Positions 1-12,700 of a stretch of 64,000 bases of DNA are shown piece by piece. The translations under genes were made by a program, and so were the position numbers. The stretch is taken from positions 1-64,000 of the forward strand of contig JAHPZE010000022.1 of assembly GCA_019058365.1 (NCBI GenBank). Direction: 5' to 3'. Position 1 is the stretch's first letter. Each line of letters opens with the position of its first letter. The DNA comes from Promethearchaeota archaeon. Its GTDB lineage: Archaea > Asgardarchaeota > Lokiarchaeia > Sigyniarchaeales > SOKP01. Under the pieces are notes generated by a model. It was not told the DNA's origin and did not search any database. It saw nothing but the letters and a program-made list of their open reading frames with translations.

Positions 1-24
1 GCAATTTTATAAGAAACCAAGATA

Positions 25-39
25 CCGAAATATTTAAAA
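25..39 (+). promoter_or_regulatory. BRE/TATA-like archaeal promoter element
   Basis: The sequence CCGAAATATTTAAAA has a purine-rich BRE (CGAAA) directly followed by a TATA box (TATTTAAA), close to the archaeal consensus. Transcription to the right would begin around 60-65. No ORF begins within the next 300 bases, so the product would be a long leader or an RNA. In AT-rich DNA such matches also arise by chance. Confidence 0.4.
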
Positions 40-56
40 CCCATCACTGGGTTTTA
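35..56. repeat. Perfect inverted repeat, 9-bp stem, 4-base loop
   Basis: TAAAACCCA (35-43) pairs with TGGGTTTTA (48-56) around the loop TCAC. It overlaps the TATA-like element at 25-39. It could be a protein-binding site over that promoter, or the terminator hairpin of a gene lying to the left of the window. The sequence alone does not decide. Confidence 0.5.
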
Positions 57-334
57 TAACTACCCAAAATATGGAATTTTTATCCCCAAAAAGGTAATTT
101 TTGCACACGATAGAAAATTCATTTGGGGTAAAAAATCTGATCAATTCATATTAAAAGGAAAAAATTTTAACTTATTTCTTTGCACCACTCCACGAATCTG
201 TGGACACCCCCAACGCGAACATTTAAATAAGAAGATAGTAAATATATTTAATATCTGAGGTTTTATGCCCACAGGTTTCAGATGATAAATATAAGGATAA
301 AATTTCATGTGTATCATGTTAAATAACGTATCTA

Positions 335-343
335 CTATAAAGT
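335..343 (+). promoter_or_regulatory. TATA-like box ahead of the first small ORF
   Basis: CTATAAAGT is centred about 31 bases before the ATG at 370. This is close to the spacing expected for a short-leader or leaderless archaeal transcript. It is the best-placed promoter for the unit 370-44406. Confidence 0.35.
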
Positions 344-369
344 ACGATTAACATAAAGATAGATTATAA

Positions 370-474
370 ATGAATAAAATTTATAGTAAAAAAGTTAAAG
401 AATTTAATTTGGAAAATACAGAACAAGAATTCATAAGTCTTTTATTAGTAATTGCTAGGATGAGTGTTAAATGA
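370..474 (+). CDS. 34-residue ORF, possible leader peptide
   Basis: ATG at 370 opens a 34-codon frame rich in Lys and Glu that ends at TGA 472-474. The next ORF begins at 471, giving an ATGA stop/start overlap, a layout typical of translational coupling. A TATA-like box lies about 31 bases upstream of the start. The peptide has no recognisable domain. It could be a true microprotein, a leader ORF controlling what follows, or the first part of a gene split from 471-779 by a frameshift. I do not recognise it and give low confidence that it is expressed. Confidence 0.3.
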   Translation: MNKIYSKKVKEFNLENTEQEFISLLLVIARMSVK

Positions 475-779
475 TGGCATTAAGTAGGGATATTAGAGGT
501 GATTGCGATCATGATTTGTTACTTGATATCAAGTATCCTCTAAGGGCGGACCAAGTTCTTTGTGATATCGAGAAAAAAATATTAAAATGCGATTTTAATA
601 CATTGCTTCCCATTCAGCGCCGTCAGGTGGCTTCTCTTTTTAAGCGTTTAAAATTTCAGCCTCGCCTACGCCTTGTGTATATAAAGCTTATAAATATTAT
701 AATTTTAGATAATAAGTTGTTTCAAAACCTAAGTATTTATTATATATTTAATAAAAAGCGTGAGCAAGAAAATGAGTAA
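471..779 (+). CDS. 102-residue protein of unknown function preceding the giant gene
   Basis: The frame is closed by a stop codon immediately before (468-470), so translation can only begin at Met 471 or Met 474. The N-terminal half is acidic and Cys-containing (Cys at about 12, 31 and 40); the middle has a basic run near residues 50-67; the rest is hydrophobic with an Ile/Leu-rich stretch near 68-80. Its start overlaps the stop of the upstream 34-codon ORF. Its end overlaps the giant gene by 8 bases if that starts at ATG 772, or 20 bases if at GTG 760. I recognise no family. The chained overlaps suggest co-translation with the giant gene, perhaps as a chaperone, insertion factor or regulator, but it may also be a decayed gene. 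Its GC content looks locally higher than its surroundings. Confidence 0.4.
   Translation: MMALSRDIRGDCDHDLLLDIKYPLRADQVLCDIEKKILKCDFNTLLPIQRRQVASLFKRLKFQPRLRLVYIKLINIIILDNKLFQNLSIYYIFNKKREQENE
520..535. repeat. 16-bp perfect palindrome
   Basis: TACTTGATATCAAGTA is its own reverse complement. It lies inside the 102-residue ORF, about 240 bases before the giant gene. Length and symmetry would fit a homodimeric regulator's operator, but it may be chance within a coding region. Confidence 0.45.
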
Positions 780-3700
780 AATGAAACAAAGATCTATAGA
801 AATGAGATCGAAATTGGATAAATACTTGCCAAAAAGTCCAGAATATTCTGAATCGGATTATGAGAAAGATTTTCGATTAGATGAGGATATAGAATTTATG
901 AACTGTATTAAACGCCATGGGATAGAACCGGCAGTGATCAATAGACAAGGGGATGAGATAAAGAGATTAAAGGAGATCGCAATGTACGAATATTTTGGTC
1001 GAGATATCACAAGAGGTCAGGAGATTTTTATAGATAAAATCAAAAATAGATCAGTGCAACCTAAAAGAAGGAGTTGCAAAGTAGGCTCTCGAGATTTCGC
1101 CAAGGTTGCTGGGCCAGAGGATATAGATTTTAAACTCAAAGTAGACTACAATCTTAAGAATTATAGCACAAAAGAAATTGATGAGGAAATCTTTAAAAAT
1201 ACTCCTTCAGGATTAGAATGTTGTATACTTGAGATAGAAGAGAATTCATCTGAATCTGGTGAATCCATTAATAGGAGTGAGGAAATATGTATGGATGTAA
1301 GCAATTCTACCGCCAGTGATAATGGCGCCACCCTAAAAGTAAAACAAGGTGCCTCCCAAAAGTTTCTAAAGTGCTTAAGAATATATCTCCTGTTTATACT
1401 CTTCAGAAATTATCTATGTTTAGTTGCTTTCGCTTCAATCCCTATTTTATTAGCTTTTTTCACTTTTGGACTATACTTCAGTTCATTCTTCTTTTTGTTT
1501 AATATACTTTTCCCGATTCTAGTGGTTTTAGCTGTATGTATATGTCTTATAGTGCCGTATTATTATTTTTACTCCATAAAACCATTTAGAAAGAGAATTA
1601 AGGAGAAGAAGGTCCCTAGTAAGATTTTTTCCTACTCTTATAAAATTATGAGAGGGATTATCATTTCATTGATTTCATTTTTATATCCCTTCTTATATGG
1701 TATCTATTTTACAGTGTCAATGCCTTCAATATTCACGGTATACCTTATCACTTTGGATTTTCTCCTCTATGGATATTGTCTTGTAAAATATATCATTAAA
1801 GGTAATGTCTCATCGCCATTAAGGCTAATTTTCACCGAGATAAGCATCGCATTTCTCTCTCTTTCCGGCATTATTCTTATTGCTAAGGGTCTTATTCAAA
1901 CGCTTTTATATATTATACCCATTTTTATCCTAATATCATATATGGTATATGTACGCCCAATAAAGAATAGAAATATTGAGGATATAATCAATAGAGATCT
2001 TAATCAGAAAATTAAGAACTCTGTTGCCAAAAATCCATTCTTTACAATAATAAAATTTTCTCTTATTTTATGTTGTATTGGTGTTATTTTTTCTCTATTA
2101 CCATTAAACTCAACAGCTTCTGCATTTATGCTTACTTTTTATACAGGAATGATTATTTTTATGGCAGCGCTATGTGGGGTTTTTCTGATAGGTTCCCTTG
2201 TTGAGAACATGAAGAGAAAAAAAGGAAATTTGTGGTGGTCCTTGTTCTTTTTGATAATAGGAGTGATAATTTGTAATTATCTCTTTTTTACGCCTCTTCA
2301 ACTCTTATTAATTCCGATATCAATCGTATTTATCTCTATTTTATTATATACGTGGAATGCCCAAAAAAGTGATAGGAAGGCTCGCCCTGTTTCGCTTATC
2401 AGCTTTTTTCTAATATTCATGACTTTGTTTTTGGCAATACCCTCAATAGTAGATATTACCTCTCCTACCTATGGGTTTGCCCAAGTTCAAAACGCAGACA
2501 GGATTGAAAGATCGGTCAATATTGAGTATTTAGAATACTATTCTTCTTTAGAAGATTTTGAGCTTACCATTAACGATAAATTTGTGGCTAAAAGTGCAAT
2601 AACTCCAAATCTAGGTACCGCATCTACCATGAGAGTGAGGATTACACCAGTAGATGTCCCCTATATAGAGGGGTATCAGATAGAGCGTTATCATGATTTT
2701 ACTTCTGAATCTGTACCTAATTATGATTATACCTATATACATCATTATGATCTTTTTACCTCTGTACCTCTGGACACAGTAGAATTGCTTCCTGGAGAAT
2801 ATGAAATAAAATTATACTACTCCGAGCTAACCTTATCGGGAGTTAGAGACGCTGACCCCGAAATATATACGATTACCCTTGATAAAGATGATCTTGAATC
2901 TCTTCCTTATGAAGATTTTAAGTTAGGAATAGAATATGGGTCAGTCTATACAATTAGAAGAAATAACTCATGGAATATAATTTATAATGGGAAAATCGTG
3001 AATTCGTTACATGAATCCGTGCCGGTAAAGAACGTAAACCTGTATTTTGAGAATTTTGATAAATGGGAAAAAGTAGCTACCGTAGATACTGATCATAATG
3101 GACGGTTTTATTTTAATTATACAAAATTTGGCGATATTGAGGAAAATCCACTCGTAAAGGTGGAATGGAATGGTCAAGATGATGTATTAGGAAGTCTCTA
3201 TCATCCCTTAGAGCATATTGAATATGCGGGGATAGAATGGAATACAGATGATAAATGGTACTTTACTGATGAAGATGGTAATGGGTATCCTCAATGGCCA
3301 TTTACACTTTATGATTTACTTCGTGTCCTCCCGAGTTATGCTGAATCCCCTCTTTCTTCTTCATTGGAGTTTATGGCTGAATTTAATGAAAATTCTGGAT
3401 CAAGTACGTATGACCGCATTCATAACCTCGAAGGTATGTTAGAGGGTAATACATCGTGGACAACTGGGAAACGGGATGGAGGCCTTGGATTTGATGGAGA
3501 GGGTATTGTAAGCGAAGGTGAGTCAATTGGGTCTATAATCTATAATGCTTATGCCAACGTTTCTTATGAATATGGGAGTGGAGGAGGCGGTGTGAGCAAT
3601 TGGCACGCTGAATCAGATTCAGAGCAATCAATTACAAGTTCAAGTTATGCTGAGAAGCATACTTTAGATTTTACTGCTCCTAATCAAGGAGATTATTTAA

Positions 3701-6700
3701 TCATTGTGAGCTGTGAGACTGCTCCCGCTTCAACAAGTTATTCTGTAGGTGTGCGAACGCAGTTAGATGATACAACTACGATTATGGAAGCTTTATACGA
3801 AGGAGTTAATTCTAATAAAGATTTAGAGTATAGATCCGAATCTACTATTTATCTAGCAGAGAGTTTAGCTAGTGGTTCGCACTCAATTGATATTGACGCT
3901 TTACGAGAAGGAGGCACTGCATATATTAGATATGCCCGCATTATAGTTTTGCGACTCGATGATTGGCTTTCCACTTCTGGGATGTATAAATATGGAGCAA
4001 ATGAAGGCGCAATTTCACTTGCAGGTGCAGAGGCATCCTATAGTGATGCCGTATCTATTACTTTTACTCCTGATATTGCCGGAGATTATTTAGTATTAGC
4101 AAGCATGGAGATGTATTGCGGTTATACTAGTGATTCTATTAGTGGTCGAATTAATTATGATAGTGCTTCTGAATATCTTCCAGTAGATAATACTGAAGAA
4201 TCATATGAAAATTATGTTACATATGAATCTAAAGACACAACAGATTGGGAATCGTTTGCATGGGGTGGTATTGTAAATATGCCTACAAGTTCTAAGACAA
4301 TTAAAGTGGAAGCGTGCAGAACTGGGGGAAGCAACGGTAATGCCGACGTAAGACGGAGAAGAATCATTGCCATCCGTATAGATGCCATGAGTGAAGATAC
4401 CGAATCTACGGAAGATGCATCACGCACATCAACGACAAGCCAATGGGCAGATAAATCAACATTAATGTTTACCCCTTCATCTCAGCAAGATTATTTTATC
4501 TTAGGCGGAATTGTTATAAAACCAGATTCAACCAGTTATCCTTCTCATGCAGAATTGACTCATACTGCGGGTACAAGTCCGGAGACTATAAGTTTAATGA
4601 ACGCGGACTCTAAAGATTCTTCAAGTCCAGCAGATTGCATTCCAATGATTGGTATCGCTATTAAAGAATTAAACGCAGAATCTCAAACAATTAAGACCAG
4701 ATATGGATATGCGAATAGTGGAGGAAATACCTATGGCAAGGGCAGCTTTATTATTGCTGTTCCGCTGGGAGGCGAGGGAGGTACTACCCAAGCTGATGGC
4801 ATTGTACGTCCTGATGGTGACGTATCTGCTGAATGGAACGTCTCTCAAGTTAACGATCATTATACTCTTATCGATGAGGTCATATTAGATACAAATGATT
4901 ATATTTACACTTCCAGTAGCGCGAGTGGTACTATTACAGATGAGTTTACTATGGGATACCTTGATATTAGCAGTGGTACAGTCACTCAAATAGCGATAGA
5001 AGTATATGGTGAAGAAATTTCCATTGATTCAACTATAGATGTATATTGCGGGAGTTGGCTAGGTAGCAAACAGTTGGATATGAGTACCGAAGGATTTTAT
5101 ACGTACACCTGGTCTGGGCTTAGTCTATCGCAGACAGATTTAAATGGGTTAAAGATCAAATTTGAATCAGAAGCTCCTCAGGGGCAAGAATCTATTTATG
5201 AAGATTTTGATTATGTTGATTTTGGAGATATTCTAGATAATACACTTGGTACTTCCAATAATGAATTTGTGATTACGGGCTGGATTCATCCTACCCTCTT
5301 CTTATCGAATATATCTGATAATGGTATTCAAAACTGCTTCTTTTCTAAAAATGGAAATATAGAAATAGGAGTTAATGAGTCCGGTTATTTAAATCTCTAT
5401 ATTAAGACAGATACTACAGAAGCAATAGCCTCTTATGGTGTTCCAGGCGCGGTTGCTTTGCATACATGGACATATGTAGCTGTACTTTACAATGATTCTA
5501 ATGTTGATGTGTTTATCGAGGATTTCTTTTATAGATCTGCACTTGGGGGTATTGCAGAACCATGGAGTGGAAGTAGCAATCTTGTAACAGGTGGGGATCT
5601 CATAATAGGGGCGGAATTAAACTCCTATTCATGCTTTACTGGGAAATTAGATGATATCTCAGTGTTTAATTCTTCTATCTCGGATGCAGAGATTGAGAGT
5701 CATGCGGGAGGTCCTACATTAGCAATTGATACCCAAATCTCAAAAGAAGATGGCGAGGGAGGATGGATTCCTATAGTTGAATCTGGGGAGATAATTGAGG
5801 GGTATATTAATTTTGAATGTAATAGCACGGGGAAGCCGATAGAAACCTTAAAATTGTACTTATCTGGAGCCCAACCCGATTTGCAGAATCCCACTCCAAA
5901 TGAATGGAATTTGCTCACTACGTTTAATTATGACGATACATATTATTCTTATCTTGTCAATAGCTATGATCTTCCTAATAGTGACAGTTGGTACTTTATC
6001 TGTAAAGCAACTGATGATATTAATAATGTGGTATACGATTCTTATAGTGTCTATTTTACCACTAATCATACATCTGAAATGATTAATTTTACCTATATAG
6101 ATACAGATGGAAGGATTAATCATAATTCTCAGATCGGTGTAAATGTTTTAGAAGACCTTGAATGGCATATTTCCTCTTTAGATCTATTTATCAATTATTC
6201 CGGCGATATTGAGTACCTTACAAATGTAACCTATAACGATCTTTGTTCAAGCTATTGGTTGATATATTTAGATTCTTTGTCCGATTGGGTTTTTAATAAG
6301 GAATTAGATCCTGATGAGTACACCATCAATTTTATTGTAGAAGTAAACCTCACGTACGATTCCGGATTTTCCAATTATCTTTATAATTATACTTTACCAC
6401 AAGTTACATTGGATATTAAAGCTCCAGATATGGTGCTTGTATCCGGAGATCCATATACCCTTTCATTAGGCTATACTTATGATATTGTTGATAACAACAT
6501 AATAACCATGGCTATTAATTCCACAGATTTTCATTTCACTCATGTTCAACTAGAGTATAAATATAATACCCCTCAAGACGCAGTTTGGAGGACATATAAT
6601 ACCTTTTATGCAGATGGTAATTCACTTGCAGAAGTATCTTTTGATATCATAAATTTACGGGATGACAATATCTCAATTCGATTTAGAGGATATGATGATC

Positions 6701-9700
6701 TTTCTAATAATGAATTGTTTTATGAATCTAATTTTTGGTTTGTGAAAGATTTCAATAATCATTTAGAATTTGTGGTTGAAGGGTTATACAATAATTTTCT
6801 CTATGGGCTTGATCAAGATGATATGGTAGATTTAGAATTACAAATTTTACCTTTCGATAACGATATTTCCAAAGTAGTTATAAGTACAAGCTATGAGACA
6901 TTTACCCTTACAACAATATTTAATGAGTACGATTATATATATTTTGAAGATGTTGGTGCTGAAGAGATAAAGTTAAATGCAACATTTTATAATATCATAG
7001 GGACAGAATTTTCCTACATTCCGATTGAGGTAAAATTGTATCAAGAAACCACTTTGATAACATCAAAGCAGATAATAATTACGGTTACTGATACCATATT
7101 TACAGACCCCGTTCAGATCTCAAATATTGAAGTTGAGACGGGGTATCTATATCCAGCGACCTATAATTTTCAAGAAGATGAAGTAGGTACGAATGGAACA
7201 TCTATAGGATTTGTAAATTCCACAAGTTCTTTAGGTTTAGCAGAGATTACTTCAGCGAAAAATGGTCATAAAAATGTCCTCCATACTCAAGGAGATACTT
7301 CTATTATTGTTTATCATCTATTTGGTTCAGCAAAATATTCTGGAATAATTGAGTTCTGGTTATATTCAAACCTTCCGACTATAGGATGGGATGTTCAATT
7401 TAAGCTTTACAGTGATATAGATGATATCGGTTATTTATTTATTGATCACAACACCGGAATGCTCCGATGGTATGACTTTTCAACATCTATAGATATTTCT
7501 TTGGGAGATATAACAAGACAGTGGAACCATATAAAAATTGAATGGGACGGAAATTCTGTTATAATATATTTGAATGGTGAAAGCGGAGTAAGTGTCAATT
7601 TTGAAAGTGGAAAAAATTCTCCTACAAAGATTGCATTATGTAATTTTGATAGTTTTGAAGCATGGTGGGATGCTTTTGGTTTTAGTTGGGACTCTGAATA
7701 TTATATTGGAACTAATGTCTATCATACAAACCTTCTTGATATTTCAAGTGGATTTGAAAATGAAGATTGGGGTACTTCTGGAACAACTGTAGGATTTATA
7801 GATAATTTAGGGACTGCTGCTAATTGCGATTCAGAAATTGTTCCTGAATTTAATGATCATAAAAAGGTCTGGCGTTTGTATGATAATAATGGAGCAGGTC
7901 AAATATGGACATGTAATTATATAGGTTCGAAAACAAGTGGTACTATTGAATATTGGATGAAAAGTTCAGATGCTGCTAACTTAGCTCTTACTCAATTAGC
8001 AAATACAGGTTGGACAAAATATGCAATTCAAGTTGGAATCGATACTGACGCATTTGTTTATCATAGTAGGATATCAGGCTGGCAGAATATTCCAAATGCC
8101 CCAACACCTCAAGATGATACATGGTATCATATTAAAATTCAGTTTGATTGTAGTACTTATAAATTTCGTATATGGGTTGATAATATTTATTCTGGAGAAC
8201 TTGATTTTTCCAATACTGCGGACGATGCATATTTCTTTGTAATGAGAACAGAGACCGCAGATAGTGGATATTATGCATATTGGGATGCTGTAGGTTATTC
8301 CTGGGATGAAGATTATTGTCTTGGAAGCAATTTAAGAGTAGAACCAGCTAATATATTCATTAGCTTTGAAAATAATCTATATGCCTACAATAATTCTCAT
8401 AGTATACCATTTATTGTAAATAACCACCCTCCAGTTATTAAACTCTATGATTCAAATAATTATCTTTTAGGTATTGCCCAACTACGACCAAATTGTGATA
8501 CATACGGAATGGAATTATATAATACTGAAACAATTGAGATTCTTGATAATCATTTTATTGTATCGCTTCCCATTCCTGGAATCGGAGAAGTTTGCTCTAT
8601 TGAAAAAGTATGGGTGATTGGAACGCAATACGATTTTTCATATTTAATAAATAGTGACGGAGATCTGTTCATCCAACTTATTACTCCAAATAAATTAGAT
8701 GGTATATATGGGGCAGCCTATCCAATAGAAGTGGAGTATGGTATTTCAACGTCATTTAAATCCACAAATCAGTTTGCTGGTAACTTTGATTTTGCCTCAT
8801 TACCACAAGATACCTACACTATCATTTTTGAGTTTTATGACATCTCTGGAGTTACTTCTACATTTGAATTAAATGAGAGTATTTTTATTGATTTTGAAGG
8901 GCCTTATATCTACAATCAATTTCCAGGATCTTCTACTTCCATAAATCCTGATTCTGATTCCATCTCATTCATTATAAATGATATGTCCCCTATTGTAGAT
9001 TATTACTTTAATAATTCCATTAATGGATTTTGGCAAGTAATCGGAGATACTTACACCTTTTATTTCAATGATACTTCAATATCAGAGGGACTAAATTCAA
9101 TTCTCTTTAATTGTGAAGATTCTCTTGGATATACATCTACAAGTTATTTTACTTTACTTATTGATAGAACCGCTCCTGACATCACCTTACTCTCAAAGAA
9201 CTTTGATGAAATCATTACTAAATTATGTTCCTTTGATGTTCTCATTGATGATAACTCCAATTATGACATATCCTTGAAGGTTGTAGATTCCAATACTAGT
9301 GTTGTGTTTAATAATTTAGAATTCATTACGATAGAGAATCCTTCAGATACATGGCAAATTCTTTTTGATACAGGACAACTCCCAGATGGTTATTATGACA
9401 TTTACATATGTGTTACCGATTCTGTAGGGAATTATGCTGAATTACTTATTGATCCCTATTTTGATAACACTCCACCCATAATTGATACACTCATAGAACA
9501 AATCTCTGTGGATGATCAAAATATCTATAATAATACTATTACTGATTCTCTCTATTTCAATGACGAAGAATATCTCTATTTATCCGCTTCTGATATTACT
9601 TCAGATGGTTTTGATTGGGGTAGCATTAGCCCGCTATTAGGAGACCAAAGAGGTGTTCAAAATGTTACAATGTATTATACTATCCCATTAGAATGGTATC

Positions 9701-12700
9701 CCCTCTCAATCTCAGGGAGTTTGGATTATGAGACACTAATTTATGAAATTACGGGTTATGGAGATCCATTGAAGGGCGATCTGACCAAAATCAAGTCCAT
9801 TCAGAACTTGAAAATAGGAGGATATACTGTTGATAAATTCAATATTATTTTGGATGGTACTTCTTTATTGCTCTCTATTGATCCTCAATATCGATACTTA
9901 TTATCCTCAGCTTTTACAGACCAGATTTACGCTCAGTTCTTTGAAGCGGTTGCTGATCCAATTAACTTATCATATAATAGTAATACTCAAAATTGGGAAT
10001 TAATATCTTTAGAAAGAAATTACTTTAACATTTCAGATTATTTGTCTCTTACTGAGGGAAACCAATTTCTTCTTTGGTTCGAATTAAAAGATGGGTTAGA
10101 AAACGAGTTAATTTCTCGTAAATATAATGGCTTTTATGATAATTATATAGGACAAGATCCTCAAGGAGCAGAATCATTTTCATGGTATTTGGGGGCTAAT
10201 TCGAGTGGAGCAGGAATTATTATTTTTGGCTCGGATAATTATCCTGATTCCACGATTCAATTCAATATCTCTTCCATAGAGCTAACTGCTTTAGGAGAAC
10301 AAGATATCCATCGCATAATGATTTATGGTTCAGTTGATTCACAAAATTGGATCTATATTGGAAGAGCGTATTATTCTGGTGAGGAAAATTTATGGAATTA
10401 CTTCTGGGACGGGGATCGATTGGATCCAGTACCACCTCAAAATTATAACCTTAAAGGTCTTTTATTTGATATAGCGGGAAATTATCTTACCCAAACTCAT
10501 TCAATTAAGATTTATGATTATACCCAGATTAATTTGATTACAGATTTAGTGTTTGGGTCGGTATTTGAATTCAATTATACCGCCTATTCAAATATTCAAA
10601 ATATCGGAGGTATGATTGAAAATTATTTTGGCTCCAATAATATATGGGATGTAATTGCTCAGTTTTATTCACCATCGGAACACACATGGATCCCACTTTT
10701 TACAAATCCAACCACAATTCATACCAACGGTTCATATGAAATAACATGGGACATTTCCCAAGATCACGGTTTTCTAGATAATATGTACAACTTTTCTTAT
10801 GGTTATTTGCCATTACAAGTCGCTTCTGCTACATCTTCTGATTTGTGGGGATCATGGGGCACTTTTGGAGATACAATCTGGAAGCCCATAATTATTTCAG
10901 ATGCAAATGGTAATATCAATATTACTATATACCTATTTAATAATGAGACAGGATGGACCGTTGATAGCTCTTTAAGTTCTGAAATAACGATTCCTAACCT
11001 TAGCAATCAGGTATTTAAATTATTTGATATCAATAAAGATAACTCTTATGAAATTCTTAGAGTCTCTCCTGCTCAAATTGACGTGTTGTTCCTCAATCAG
11101 ACCACTTCTCAATGGGAAGTACAATTAGATGTTACACACCTTTCAGGCTATGAATACCAAGCATTTGATATCTCATACGATAGAAGTTCCTCAGATACGT
11201 TTTTATTCGTTACTCAAAAAGAGACCAGTTCAAATCATTTATCCCTCTGGAAATATCAATTTACTAATCAGTATAGCCTTACCCTCATAAAATCTGTGGA
11301 ATGCCCCGAAAATTTCGAACCTTATGCTATAAAATACAGTAATTATTTCTCTGGTTCTGACCGAAAAGCTCTAATTGTAGGGGGCTTGATTACAGACTCA
11401 TACTATTCACAACTCATCGAATTTGATTCGAATCTGAACGTGAAAAATATCATTATTGATGCCATTCTGGGAAAGATATCTCTCATTGAATATGATGATA
11501 TCGGAGGGCTTGATACGATTGTACTAGGAGTGAAGAGAGTGCTCATAGGGAAAATGGATGCGGTTATCACTCTACATAGGACATCCGGAACAGAAGAGTG
11601 GGTTGAATTTGAATTATCTAATTTCGATGAAGTTAGGTTTGAAATTTTTGATCTTTTAACAATTTCTGAAGATTGTATGAAAAAATTAATTATCTCATCT
11701 AATACAGGGCTTTTTGAGACGAAAATTACCTCATTTAAAGATGAATTATCAATAACCAGTCCTATATGTTTTTATTCTGAAACATTTACTATAGGAGAGT
11801 TAGCCCCCAGTTATTATCCTGAAATTATACCAGAAAAGACTCCTTTAAGTGCCGTCAATAAAATTACCTATAAACTCTCAAGCAGTAGTGAATGGAAGGT
11901 ATTAAGTCTTAATAAATATCTAGCTTCTCCATATAAGGTAAAGATGGATTTAACTTCTATATGGACTAATTTAGAATATGTGAAAATCGCATACTCGTTC
12001 AAATCATTTGTCGCAACGGTTCGAACTTCCGTTGATCCTTCATTTAACAATAAAACAGGAGCCTCAGATACGCAATACATATCAGCTTCGGGCACCTTTT
12101 TCGATAACCTCCCCTTAAACTTCCAATGGTTAAACCCGGCAACAAGATATATCGACCCTTATGCCAACTGGATTACTTTACCAAGCTCACTTTCCTATCA
12201 GTATCAACCGGTAATTTCTGGATTAGGAAATACCGTATTTTATCCCGAAGTGTATTATGGAGCGGATAATGGATATCTCCTTGCTCCCGAATTAGAGAAT
12301 TATTTAATAGATTATGGAGATTCGTATGATTCAGGACAGCTATCGCAATATCTAAGCGGACAAGACGATTATTATACTAATATGTTTGACGGTAATTTCG
12401 AAGGGAATTATATAGATTATGTAGCTATGTCCAATCCTTACATTTCAGACAATTACAACTTTGCTGATATGTATTATCCTGAAATTCAAGGCTCCGAAGG
12501 GGTTTATAATTCTTATGGTGATGGTCAATACGTCCTTGTGCGTAATAACCTTATAGACCTTGAACCATATAACTCTAGTGTCAGTATCATATATGATTCT
12601 GGAACTCTTCCTGTGGAACTCACAGCTCATTATTTACGAGAGTTAAAAGATGATGAGCCAGACTCTGATTATACTTATGGAACAGAAGGTGTTGAAGATG

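Larger units (their letters stand above)
1..369. other. Non-coding leader region before the giant-gene transcription unit
   Basis: No credible gene is seen here. It holds a strong archaeal BRE/TATA-like element (25-39), a perfect 9-bp stem with a 4-base loop overlapping it (35-56), a CCCCAAA/TTTGGGG arm pair (84-90 with 122-128), a 5-bp hairpin (189-193 with 200-204), a second TATA-like TTTAAATA (222-229), a 6-bp ATCTGA/TCAGAT arm pair (253-258 with 278-283) and a third TATA-like box near 335-343. Several stacked promoter-like elements ahead of an exceptional gene suggest either layered control or a short untranslated RNA between about 60 and 330. That is inference only. Confidence 0.4.
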
